A stretch of DNA of 64,000 bases, taken from assembly GCF_005233875.1 (NCBI RefSeq), contig NZ_SZPZ01000001.1:1674001-1738000 (forward strand), given 5' to 3'. The notes below the pieces were generated by a model. That model saw nothing but the letters and a program-made list of their open reading frames with translations, did not search any database and was not told the origin of the DNA. This stretch comes from Kribbella jiaozuonensis. GTDB taxonomy: Bacteria; Actinomycetota; Actinomycetes; Propionibacteriales; Kribbellaceae. Position 1 is the stretch's first letter; each line of letters begins with the position of its first letter. Below, piece after piece: positions 8,075 through 17,225 of the stretch. The position numbers and the translations under genes were made by a program.

Positions 8075-9169
8075 GTGGCTGTACAACAACTTGAGAATTA
8101 CGCCCGGCCCCAGCAATGGACCGGGCTCGACCTGGTCGACACCGACGTACATATCAATCTTCCCGGCCTGAAGAACCTCTTTCCTTATCTCGAGGCGCGG
8201 TGGCGTGACTACATCACCGAGTCGGGTATGGGCGGATTGCCGTCGAACCTCTATCCGTCCAACGCGCCGAATCTCTTCCTCGACGGCACGCGACCGGAGC
8301 AAGGACCGGCCGGGTCCAGCCTCGAGCTTCTCCAGGGTCAGCTGCTCGACCCGTGGCAGTTGCAGTACGCGATCCTGAACTGCACGTACGCCATCGACTC
8401 GATCCACAACGACGACCTGGCGGCTGCGCTCGCCCGGGCGCTGAATCGCTGGCAGCTGCACGAGTTTCTGGAGCAGGACCCGCGGTTGCGTGGCTCAGCC
8501 GTGCTGCCGCTGCAGAACCCGGGCTTCGCGGCGAAGGAAGTCGAGTGGGCGGCGGAGCACGAGCAGTTCGTCCAGGTGACGGTTCCTTCCCGGAGCCGGG
8601 AGCCGCTGGGGCGCCGCGGGTTCTGGCCGATCTACCGCGCCGCGCAGGAAGCCGGGCTGGTGATCGGCGTGCAGGCGGGCGGTTTGAGCGGCAACCCGAC
8701 GACGCCGATCGGCTGGGCGACGTACTTCGTCGAGGACTACGTGAACGTGCCGCTGGCGTTCCAGACCCAGCTGATGAGCTTCGTCACCGAGGGGGTGTTC
8801 GTCGAGTTCCCCGAGCTGAAGGTCGTCACGATCGAGGGCGGGTTCGCCTGGCTGCCGCCGATGATGTGGCGGTTCGACAAGGACTGGAAGGGTCTGCGTC
8901 GTGAGGTCCCATGGGTGGAGCGTCCGCCGTCGGAGGTGATCCGCGACCACGTCCGGATGACGATCGCGCCGCTCGACCGGCCCGACACCCCGCAGTACCT
9001 GCTCGACGTGATCGACCAACTGCTCAGCGACGACATGTTGATGTTCTCCACCGACTACCCGCACGCGCATTTCGCGAACTCCGCGGACGCGCTGCCCGCG
9101 GGAATCTCCGGGGATCTGCAGACAAAGATCATGTCCGGCAACGCGCACGCAACGTACCGGCTGCGATGA
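8075..9169 (+). CDS. Amidohydrolase-family metal-dependent hydrolase or decarboxylase (1)
   Basis: A 364-residue protein of the amidohydrolase 2 group, which includes ACMSD-like decarboxylases and hydrolases of aromatic or ring-cleavage acids. Marks are an early DTDVHINLP (D-x-H metal pair), IEGGFAWLP, and a late LMFSTDYPHAHF containing the active-site Asp. GTG at 8075 is chosen because AAAGGTGAG lies about 8 bases upstream; GTG at 8063 is the alternative. It is closely related in layout to the next gene and may act on the product of the Rieske chain. Confidence 0.82.
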   Translation: MAVQQLENYARPQQWTGLDLVDTDVHINLPGLKNLFPYLEARWRDYITESGMGGLPSNLYPSNAPNLFLDGTRPEQGPAGSSLELLQGQLLDPWQLQYAILNCTYAIDSIHNDDLAAALARALNRWQLHEFLEQDPRLRGSAVLPLQNPGFAAKEVEWAAEHEQFVQVTVPSRSREPLGRRGFWPIYRAAQEAGLVIGVQAGGLSGNPTTPIGWATYFVEDYVNVPLAFQTQLMSFVTEGVFVEFPELKVVTIEGGFAWLPPMMWRFDKDWKGLRREVPWVERPPSEVIRDHVRMTIAPLDRPDTPQYLLDVIDQLLSDDMLMFSTDYPHAHFANSADALPAGISGDLQTKIMSGNAHATYRLR

Positions 9170-9179
9170 GGAGCCTTCC

Positions 9180-10283
9180 ATGACACAGACAGAAACCCGA
9201 CCGGAACGCCGGACCGCGACGAAGCAGATGATCATCGACTGCGACATCCACAACGTGATGGCGCCCGGAGCCCTGGAACCGTACCTCTCGAATCGCTGGC
9301 TCCGGCACCTGAAGACGTTCGGATCCCGGCAGCACAACGGAAACGTGTACCCGAAGGGATCGCCGGCCCGTTACGACGCCTTCCCGCCGTCCGGCCTGCC
9401 CGCGGGCGCCGATCTGGGGTTCATGCAGAAACAGCATCTCGACGGGCTGAACGTCGAGTTCGGCATCCTCGGTCCGCTCAGCGGCTCCGGCAGCCAGCTC
9501 GACCCGGAGTTCTCCGCGGCGTTGTCGGCGGCAACCAACGACTGGCAGATCAAGGAATGGCTGGAGCCGGAGCCGCGGCTGCGCTCGGGCATGATCGTGC
9601 CGGCCGAACACAGCGAGCAGGCCGTCGCCGAGATCGAGCGGCTCGCCGGTCATCCGGGATTCGTGCAGGTGCTCCTGGTCGCCCGTAGTGCCGCGCCGCT
9701 CGGCGATCGCCGGTACTGGAAGATGTACGAGGCTGCCGCGCGGCACGACCTGCCGATCGGGATTCACTACGGCGGCGGGGTTCGCGGCGTACCGATCAGC
9801 AGCGCGGGCTGGCCGTCGTACTACCTGGAGGACCACGCGGGGATGTCTGCCGCGTTCCAGGCGCATGTGGCGAGCTTGATCCTCGGCGGGGTGTTCGACC
9901 GGTTGCCGAATCTGCGCATCGCGTTGATCGAGGGCGGGTTCGCGTGGCTGCCGTCGCTGGCCTGGCGGATGGACACGCACTGGGAGCGCTTCCGCGACGA
10001 GATTCCCTCGGTACGGCGGCGGCCGTCGGAGTATGTGCGCGACCACTTCTGGGTGACGACCCAGCCGATCGAGGAACCGCATCGGCCGGCCGACCTGCAG
10101 AAGGTGTTCGACCACCTCGGCGGTAGCGACAAGGTGATGTTCTCGACCGACTACCCGCACTGGGACTTCGACCATCCGCAGCATGCCTTCAAGGTCAGGC
10201 TGTCCGCGGAGCAGCGGGACAACATCTACACGGAGAACGCCCGGGCGTTCTACAAGCTGCCGGCGCGGGCGGAGTCGCTTTGA
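9180..10283 (+). CDS. Amidohydrolase-family metal-dependent hydrolase or decarboxylase (2)
   Basis: A 367-residue paralogue of the preceding protein, with matching blocks in the same order: DCDIHNVM, NDWQIKEWLEPEPRLR, IHYGGG, IEGGFAWLPSLAWRMD and VMFSTDYPHWDFD. The pair probably arose by tandem duplication and may form a hetero-oligomer or act on successive intermediates. GAGGAG precedes the ATG. The start of the enolase-family gene overlaps its stop. Confidence 0.83.
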   Translation: MTQTETRPERRTATKQMIIDCDIHNVMAPGALEPYLSNRWLRHLKTFGSRQHNGNVYPKGSPARYDAFPPSGLPAGADLGFMQKQHLDGLNVEFGILGPLSGSGSQLDPEFSAALSAATNDWQIKEWLEPEPRLRSGMIVPAEHSEQAVAEIERLAGHPGFVQVLLVARSAAPLGDRRYWKMYEAAARHDLPIGIHYGGGVRGVPISSAGWPSYYLEDHAGMSAAFQAHVASLILGGVFDRLPNLRIALIEGGFAWLPSLAWRMDTHWERFRDEIPSVRRRPSEYVRDHFWVTTQPIEEPHRPADLQKVFDHLGGSDKVMFSTDYPHWDFDHPQHAFKVRLSAEQRDNIYTENARAFYKLPARAESL

Positions 10284-11368
10284 CCAAGATCACCTCGATC
10301 GAGACGTTCGACGGCCACGGCTGCATCGTCCGCGTCACTACCGACGACGGCCTGGTCGGGTACGGGCAGACCGCGCACTCCGAGGCCCGGATCACCGGCG
10401 AGGTGCTGCACACGCTGGTCGCGCGGAACTACCTGGGCCGGGACCCGTTCGATGTCATGACCCTGGCCGAGGAGTGCGCGCGGGCGGAGTACAAGTACTT
10501 CGGGAGCTTCCTGTTCCGGGCGTTGGCCGGCGTCGATACCGCGTTGTGGGACCTGGTGGGGAAGGCCAGGTCCCAGCCGGTCTACCAGTTGCTCGGCGGG
10601 AAGTTCCGGTCGTCGGTGCCGGTCTACGGTTCGGGGATGCGGCGCGACACGACGCCCGAGGAAGAGGTCGACCGGATGGTCGCCGCCGTCGCCGAGCACG
10701 GCTTCCGCGCGGTGAAGATCAAGATCGGCGAGCGCAACGGCCGCGATGCCGAGTCGCGAACCGGCCGCACCTGGCGGCTGGTTCCCCTGCTGCGCAAGGA
10801 GCTCGGCGACGACATCGAGCTCAGCGCGGATGCGAACGGTGCCTACTCACCGGGCCAGGCGGTCCGGATCGGGCGGCTGCTCGAGGAGTACGACTACCTG
10901 CACTTCGAGGAGCCGGTGCCGTTCTGGGAGTACGAGAACACCAAGAGCGTGGCGGCAGCTCTCGACATCCCCGTCGGGCTGGGGGAGCAGGAGTTCTCCG
11001 TCGACACCATGCGGCGGATCATCCAGGACGGTACGGCAGACGTCATCCAGCCCGACGTCTGCTACATCGGCGGCATCACTCGCGCCCGCCAGGTCGCCGA
11101 CCTGGCCAACCTCGCCGGGCTCCCGTGCGTACCGCACTCGTCGGGCAGATCGCTGACGGCAATCTTCACCGCCCATCTGGTCACGGCGATGCCGGCCTGC
11201 AACCTCTTCCACGAATGGACCATCGAGGACGCCTCGTCGATGCGGGTCTACGAGCCGTTCCCGGTCGCCCGCAATGGCGAGGTGGTCCTGTCCGACGCGC
11301 CAGGCTGGGGTGTCGAGATCGCCGACTCCGTGTTGCAGCGGATGGAGCGAAGGGCGTCGTCGCTCTAG
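10280..11368 (+). CDS. Mandelate racemase/muconate lactonizing enzyme family protein
   Basis: A 362-residue enolase-superfamily enzyme. Active-site features are present: KIK (Lys146, Lys148), metal ligands Asp184, Glu210 or Glu211 and Glu236, and Asp259 followed by a His in CVPHSSG near 288. Such enzymes abstract an alpha-proton from a carboxylate, giving racemisation, dehydration of sugar acids or cycloisomerisation. The TTG start overlaps the previous stop, so it is coupled to the amidohydrolases and is the last gene of the cluster. The exact reaction is not readable from sequence. Confidence 0.88.
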   Translation: MTKITSIETFDGHGCIVRVTTDDGLVGYGQTAHSEARITGEVLHTLVARNYLGRDPFDVMTLAEECARAEYKYFGSFLFRALAGVDTALWDLVGKARSQPVYQLLGGKFRSSVPVYGSGMRRDTTPEEEVDRMVAAVAEHGFRAVKIKIGERNGRDAESRTGRTWRLVPLLRKELGDDIELSADANGAYSPGQAVRIGRLLEEYDYLHFEEPVPFWEYENTKSVAAALDIPVGLGEQEFSVDTMRRIIQDGTADVIQPDVCYIGGITRARQVADLANLAGLPCVPHSSGRSLTAIFTAHLVTAMPACNLFHEWTIEDASSMRVYEPFPVARNGEVVLSDAPGWGVEIADSVLQRMERRASSL

Positions 11369-11432
11369 ATGGAGTTCCGGATCGGGCGGATGATCGACAG
11401 GTCAGGGGAGGCGATCCGGGAGGGACACGATC

Positions 11433-12626
11433 ATGAGTGACAGCACGCACGCGATCCGTACATTCCGTGTCGAGGTACCACAGGTGGAGCTCGACGAACT
11501 GCTCCGGCGGATCGAGGCGACGCGCTGGCCGACCAAGGAACTCGTCGGGGATCGGTCGCAGGGAGTGCAGTTGGCGGCACTCCAGGAGCTCGCCCGCTAC
11601 TGGTCGACCGAGTACGACTGGCGCCGGTGCGAGGCGCGGCTGAACGAGCTTCCGCAGTACAAGACCGAGATCGACGGGCTCGACATCCACTTCATCCACG
11701 TGCAGTCGCCGCACGCGAACGCGTTGCCGCTGGTCATGACGCACGGCTGGCCGGGCTCGGTCATCGAACTGCTCGAGACGATCGGTCCGCTCACCGATCC
11801 GACCGCGTACGGCGGAAGCGCCGACGACGCCTTCCACCTCGTGCTGCCGTCCATCCCCGGCTACGGCTTCTCCGACGAGCCGGCCGAACTCGGCTGGGGT
11901 CCGATCCGCATCGGCCGTGCCTGGGACGAGCTGATGCACCGCCTCGGTTACACCCGGTACGTCGCGCAGGGTGGTGATGTCGGCTCCCAGGTCACCGACG
12001 CGATGGGCCGCCTGGGCCTCGACGGGCTGATCGGCATCCACACCAACCTGCTGACACCGGCGCTGGGCGACGCCGAGGCCCTGAGCGAGACGCCACCCAC
12101 CAAGGAAGAACAGACCGCGCTCGACCAACTCGCGACCTTCCATGAATCCGGCACCGGCTACTTCGTGGAGCAGGCGACCCGCCCGCAGACCATCGGTTAC
12201 GCCGCCTTGGACTCCCCGATCGCCCTGGCCGCCTGGATGATCGACCACGACACGGACAGCTACCTGAAGATCGCCCGCGTCTTCGTCGACGGAGAACCCT
12301 CGGGCAATCTGACCAAGGAACATCTGGTCGACAACATCACCCTCTACTGGCTGACCGGCACCGGCGCCTCCGCGGCCCGCTCCTACTGGGAGGAGACCCA
12401 GGAGAACGCCCGTGCTGTCGGCCAGCCGCCGACCTCGGTGCCGATCCCGGTCGGCTTCACCACCTTCCCCGGCGAGATCTGGCAGACCCCGCGCAGCTGG
12501 GTCGAGAAGGCTTACCCGAACGTCGTCTACTTCAACGAGGTAACCAAGGGCGGCCACTTCGCCGCCTGGGAGGAACCCGATCTCTTCTCGTCCGAGATCC
12601 GCGCTACTTTCCGTTCGTTGCGCTAG
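11433..12626 (+). CDS. Epoxide hydrolase (EHN-type alpha/beta hydrolase)
   Basis: A 397-residue protein with the N-terminal lid domain of microsomal-type epoxide hydrolases (residues 1-95) and an alpha/beta hydrolase core. The oxyanion motif HGWPGS is at 104-109, nucleophile Asp182 in QGGDVGS, and the catalytic His in KGGHFAAWEEPD near the C-terminus. It would open an epoxide to a diol. GGGAGGGA supports the ATG at 11433. It is 64 bases downstream of the catabolic cluster and may be co-transcribed. Its stop touches the convergent gene with no gap. Confidence 0.9.
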   Translation: MSDSTHAIRTFRVEVPQVELDELLRRIEATRWPTKELVGDRSQGVQLAALQELARYWSTEYDWRRCEARLNELPQYKTEIDGLDIHFIHVQSPHANALPLVMTHGWPGSVIELLETIGPLTDPTAYGGSADDAFHLVLPSIPGYGFSDEPAELGWGPIRIGRAWDELMHRLGYTRYVAQGGDVGSQVTDAMGRLGLDGLIGIHTNLLTPALGDAEALSETPPTKEEQTALDQLATFHESGTGYFVEQATRPQTIGYAALDSPIALAAWMIDHDTDSYLKIARVFVDGEPSGNLTKEHLVDNITLYWLTGTGASAARSYWEETQENARAVGQPPTSVPIPVGFTTFPGEIWQTPRSWVEKAYPNVVYFNEVTKGGHFAAWEEPDLFSSEIRATFRSLR

Positions 12627-13451
12627 TCAGGAGGTCGCCCGGGCGGCTTCCAGGATCAGGTCCGCGGTGGTCTGCGGGTGGCTGATCATTACGACATGGG
12701 AGGAGGTACGTACCTCGACGACCCTGCGGAAGTTCCCGCGGGCGTACATCCAGCGTTCGGCCGCGGGTGGGATCGCCTTGTCGCGGCCGGCTACCAGGCC
12801 CCAGGACGGGATGGTTCGCCAGGCGGCGGCAGTGGTCGGATAGATGAAGGAGTCGGCGTCGAACGGGCGTTGGGTGGCTTGCAGGATCCGGAACGACTCC
12901 GCCGAGATGTCGGCGGCGAAGGCTGCCTGGCCGTCCTTGCTCAGGTAGAGGTCGATGCCGGTGGTGCCGTCGGCCTTCGTGTAGGGGATCCCGACGCTGA
13001 CGGGCTCGACGAGGCTGCCGGGAAACTTGGTGATCAGCTCGCCCTGCGTCTCGCCCACGTCGGGCGCGAACGCCGCGATGTAGACCAGCGCCTTGACGTT
13101 GCTCTTGCCGGCGGCCGCGTTCGTGATGACGGTTCCGCCCATGGAGTGTGCGACCAGCACGACCGGGCCGTCGATCGAGTCCAGCAGACTGCCGATGTAC
13201 GGCGCGTCGGTGGGGATACCGCGCAGCGGGTTCGAGCCCGCGATCGTGGTGTAGCCCTCACGCTGGAGCTTCTGGATGACCGCGTTCCAGCAGGACGAAT
13301 CGGCGTACCCACCGTGGACCAGCACGATGGTCGGCTTGACCTTCGGCGGCTTGCCGGCCTGGGCAGCGGCCGGAGTGGCCAGCAGCGCGGCTGAGCCGGC
13401 CGCGACCGCGCCGGCCGCCAGGACCTGGCGGCGGGTGACATTGGTACCCAT
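12627..13451 (-). CDS. Exported alpha/beta hydrolase with twin-arginine signal
   Basis: A 274-residue hydrolase. The first 35 residues form a Tat signal (TRRQVLAAGAVAAG, then ATPAAAQA). The mature part shows HGG at 46-48, the nucleophile elbow AHSMGG with Ser103, and a late His in RTSSHVVMISHP. It is similar to the small esterase group that includes the next gene. AGGAGATC precedes the ATG. The natural substrate is unknown. Confidence 0.85.
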   Translation of the reverse strand: MGTNVTRRQVLAAGAVAAGSAALLATPAAAQAGKPPKVKPTIVLVHGGYADSSCWNAVIQKLQREGYTTIAGSNPLRGIPTDAPYIGSLLDSIDGPVVLVAHSMGGTVITNAAAGKSNVKALVYIAAFAPDVGETQGELITKFPGSLVEPVSVGIPYTKADGTTGIDLYLSKDGQAAFAADISAESFRILQATQRPFDADSFIYPTTAAAWRTIPSWGLVAGRDKAIPPAAERWMYARGNFRRVVEVRTSSHVVMISHPQTTADLILEAARATS

Positions 13452-13460
13452 GCTGATCTC

Positions 13461-14153
13461 CTAGGCCAGGGACTCGACAGCGGTGTGGATGAGGTCGGCT
13501 ACGGCCTGGGGCTGGGAGACGTAGACGGAGTGGCTGCCCGAGACCTCGCGGACGGTGGCGCCGGCGCGTTCGGCCATCTGGCGCTGGGCGGGCGGCGGGA
13601 TCATCCGGTCGTCGGCGGCGACGAGGTACCAGGACTGCTTGGCGCGCCAGGCGGGTTCGGTGACCGATCCGGCCAGGGCGTTGACGCCCCACGGCACCTG
13701 GGAATCGGCCATGAACGCGGCCTCGTCGGCGGGCAGGTCGCCGGCGAACGACTCGTGGAACTTGTCCCGGTCGAGGTAGAGGTAGCCGTCGCGGGGCGGC
13801 AGGATCGGGGGTACCGGCGCGCCGGGCGGCGGGTCGGCGATCAGGGTGTTGACGGACTCGCCCTTGTCCGGGGCGAACGCCGCGATGTAGACGAGGCCCA
13901 CGACTCGCTCGTCGGTGCCGGTCTCGGTCACGACGACCCCGCCGTACGAGTGACCGACGAGGACGGCCGGTCCGTCGATCGCGTCCAGGACCTGCTTGAC
14001 CGCGGTCACGTCGCCGTCCAGGGAGACGGTCGGGTTCTGTACGACGGCGACCCGGTGGCCCTGCGCGCGGAGCCGGTCGTACACGCCGCGCCAGCCGGAG
14101 CCGTCGACGAAGCCGCCGTGGATGAGGACCACTGCCGGTCGGGTGCTGCTCAT
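13461..14153 (-). CDS. Cytoplasmic alpha/beta hydrolase
   Basis: A 230-residue hydrolase with HGG at 12-14, nucleophile Ser69 in GHSYGG and a terminal SGSHSVYVSQP with the catalytic His. It matches its neighbour in fold and motif order but has no signal peptide, so it looks like a cytoplasmic paralogue. A GGAGGAATCTC ribosome site precedes the ATG. The two genes lie 9 bases apart and should form one transcript, with this gene first. Confidence 0.86.
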   Translation of the reverse strand: MSSTRPAVVLIHGGFVDGSGWRGVYDRLRAQGHRVAVVQNPTVSLDGDVTAVKQVLDAIDGPAVLVGHSYGGVVVTETGTDERVVGLVYIAAFAPDKGESVNTLIADPPPGAPVPPILPPRDGYLYLDRDKFHESFAGDLPADEAAFMADSQVPWGVNALAGSVTEPAWRAKQSWYLVAADDRMIPPPAQRQMAERAGATVREVSGSHSVYVSQPQAVADLIHTAVESLA

Positions 14154-14282
14154 GAGATTCCTCCAAGGGTGGGGTACTCCGTGACCGTAGGGATGGGACC
14201 GCTCTCACGGCAGGCGGGAAAACCCTCGACCGGGTCCCTCGCGACCCTCGATCTGCGCGGTCGGGTACCGCAGAATGACCTG

Positions 14283-17053
14283 ATGGACGACGAACTGGCG
14301 GCCGCGTACGGGTTGTACGGCCGCGAGGACGCCTTGGGGGTGCTGAGCGACGTCGTGGACGACGGCGGCAGTGCTGTCGTGATCGGCGAGCCCGGGCTGG
14401 GAAAGAGCAGTCTGCTGAAGGTGGTCGACCAGCTGGCCCAGCGGCGCGGACGGCGGGTGCTGTCGGTCGGCCCGACGCAGTTCGATCGAGGTTTGCCCTT
14501 CGCGGGGCTGGCCGAGCTGGTCAGCCAGTGTCCGGACAGCGCCTTCGACCGTCTGCCGGTACCGCAGCGACGTGCGCTGTCGGTCGCGCTCCAGCGTGCC
14601 GACCCGGACGGCGACGACGTCGACGCCCTGGCCGTCCCGCTCGCGGTACGTGGTCTGCTGACCCAGTTGTACGGCGCTGAGCCGGTCACGCTGATCCTCG
14701 ACGATGCGCAGTGGCTGGATCAGGCGAGTCTCGCCAGTCTCGCGTTCGCGCTGCGGACGATCGACCCGCGCCGGTTGAGCGTCGTACTGGCGTCGAGGCC
14801 TGATCCCGGGGCGGCGGCCGAGCTGATCCGGGTGCTGGCGGAGCCGCGGCACGAGTTGGAGTTGAAGCCGCTGCCGGACTGGCGATCGGCCAGTTGCTGC
14901 GCAAGCGGCTGGGCCTGCGGTGGACCCCGCCGATGAGTGCCGGGGTGGCGCGGGCCAGCGGCGGCAACCCGCTGCTGGCGTTGATGATCGCGATGGCGAT
15001 GCAGTCCGATCTGTCGAAGTGGCGCTGGAGTTCGCAGCAGGGCCACGAGCCGATCTTCCCGGTCCCGCCGAGCCTGGCCGGTTTGCTGGGGGAGAAGGTC
15101 TCGGTGCTGTTGTCACAGGACGCCCGCGACGTACTGCTGCTGGTGTCCGCGGCGGGCCGGCTGACGGTCTCCCAGTTGCAGCGGATGGTCGAGGAGACTC
15201 GGCTCCGGTCAGCTCTGGAGGCGGCGGCCGATGCGGACGTCGCCCGGGTCGGGGCGGGCGCATTGGTCGCGTTCACCCATCCGCTGCTCGCGTCGGCCAT
15301 TTACGACGCTGCGGCACCCGAGGCGCGACGTCGTACGCACCGGATGCTGGCCGAGAAGCTCGAGGACCCGGTCGAGCGTGCGCGGCATCGCGCGGAGTCG
15401 ATCGTCGCGCCCGACGAGACCGCGGCCGGCGAGCTCGAACGCGCTGCCGAGATCTCGCGGAGCCGCGGTGCTCAGCAGTTGGCGGGCGAGTTGCTGGAGG
15501 CGGCCGCGTTGGCGACACCGTCCGACGTGGACGCGTCGGTGAGCTTCCGTCGTTGGCTCGGCGCGCTCGATACGTACTTCGGTGCCGGGGACCTGCTGGC
15601 GGCCCGGGCCGCACTGGAGAACGCGTCCGCTGTGGCGGCGTCGCCGGAGGACCGTGCCCAGGTGCTGCTCCGGGAGGCGCGGCTGCCCGGCAACCTGCGC
15701 TCCGCGCGCTCGCTGTCCGAACAGGCGTTCCGGCTCGCGCCCGCGGGCACGGAGGTCCGGGCCGCGATCCTCCAGGAGCTCAGCGAGTACCACCGGATGG
15801 AGGGCCACGGCCGGCTCACGCTGCGGCTGAGTCAGCTGGCGATCGACGAGGCGGTCGCGGTCCGTCGTACCGACATTCAGTTCATGGCGTTGAACCAGCG
15901 GCTGAATGCCGAGTGGCTGTGGGGGAGCAGCCGTCTGAAGGAGACAGAGCGCGAGTTCGAACAGTTGGTCGCGAGTTCGGACACCGAGATCTCCGCCGCG
16001 GAGCTCGCCTGGGGCCGCGCATTCCACGCGGCCTGGAACGATCCGGAGGCCGTGGCGGAGATTCGCGACGGCATCCGGCGGACGATCGACGCCGGGCGGT
16101 ACGGCGATCTGTCGAGCCTGTACATCTGTCTGGTCATGTGCCACGTCCGGGGGTCGCGGATCGCGGACGCGCGGGCGGCGCTCGAGGAGGCGGACCGTTC
16201 AGGGGCGTGGGCGAGTGCCTTCAACCTGCAGGAGCAGATGGCGCGGATCCTGGTCGCGGAGTACTCCGGTGACCTGGACGAGGCCCGGACCCTGGCGCAG
16301 CGTGCGGCGGCAGAGTCGAGGTCGCACGGGATCACGTACTGGCTGGCCGGATTCCTCGCCCAGGTGGGGTTTGTCGAGACCTCGGCGCGGAACTGGCAGG
16401 CCGCGCTCGACGTACTGCGTGAGCTCGCCGACATCTTCGCGAAGACCGAACTGGTCGACCTCGAGCAGCTGTTGTGGCCGGTCGACTACGCCGATGCCGC
16501 GCTGCAGGTCGGCGCACTCGATGACGTCGAGACAGCCGTTGCGCTGCTCCGTCGCCAGGGGGAGGCGGGCCGCCCGGAGGCGAGCGTTGCCGCCGATCGC
16601 TGCCAGGCCTTGTTGACTGCTGCCCGCGGCGACCTGGACCAGGCGATCGCCGAACTGCGGCGGATCGTCGATCAGACCGGCGCCGAATGCCCGTTCGAGA
16701 CGGCCCGGTCGCGGCTGGCGCTGGGTCAGGTGTACCGCCGCGCCGGCCAGAAGGGCCTGGCCGTCGAGACTCTGAACGAGGCCGCCGCGACGTTCGACGC
16801 GCTCGGCGTACCGCGCTGGGCCGAGCGCGCCCGCGACGAGTCCGGCCGCTCCGGCCTGTACCCGAGTACGTCGATGCTGACGGCAACCGAACGCCGCGTC
16901 GCCGAACTCGTCGCCGCGGGCCGGTCGAACCACGAGACCGCCGCCGAGCTGTTCATGTCGGTCAAGACCGTCGAGGCCAACCTGACCCGGATCTACCGCA
17001 AGCTCGCCGTACGCTCGCGGACCGAACTCGCGAACCACCTGAACCGGGCCTGA
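14283..17053 (+). pseudogene. LuxR-family ATPase regulator (LAL type) with a frameshift
   Basis: This would be a regulator of about 922 residues. The first frame (14283 to about 14880) has a Walker A (GEPGLGKSS) and Walker B (LILDDAQWLD). The rest, from about 14881 in another frame, gives the TPR-like helical middle and a C-terminal LuxR helix-turn-helix (LTATERRVAELVAAGRSN, SVKTVEANL). The total length is two bases over a multiple of three. Adding one base after GAC at 14877-14879 would restore the family-like reading LPDLAIGQLL. Either a recent one-base deletion or an assembly error has split it. Its target may be the secreted glycosidase or the flanking hydrolases. Confidence 0.82.
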
Positions 17054-17075
17054 CGAAGTTGTAGGCCGTGGCATC

Positions 17076-17104
17076 TTGACGTGTTGAGGACATTCGCGTT
17101 TCAT
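17076..17104 (+). promoter_or_regulatory. Possible promoter of the secreted glycosidase gene
   Basis: TTGACG at 17076-17081 and TTTCAT at 17099-17104 are 17 bases apart, upstream of the gene at 17226. The -10 match is partial (4 of 6). Confidence 0.28.
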
Positions 17105-17225
17105 CCTTCTCACGGTGTCGGCGCAATTTTGTGAGGTGCTGTCGCAAATTCCTGACATCGCGGCCGTCGCAGTCGCCCCGTCGGGACAGCCCGCTCCCGA
17201 CCTGCGGAGGCCGGAGAGGACGACC

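Noticed and set aside
14870..14900. Programmed ribosomal frameshift in the LuxR gene
   Set aside because: No slippery heptamer or downstream pseudoknot is apparent, and LAL regulators are not known to use frameshifting; a deletion or read error is simpler.
17092..17160. Two similar short segments (GTCGGCGCAATTTTG and GTCGCAAATTCCTGA) before the glycosidase gene
   Set aside because: The similarity is too weak and uneven to call an operator or repeat.
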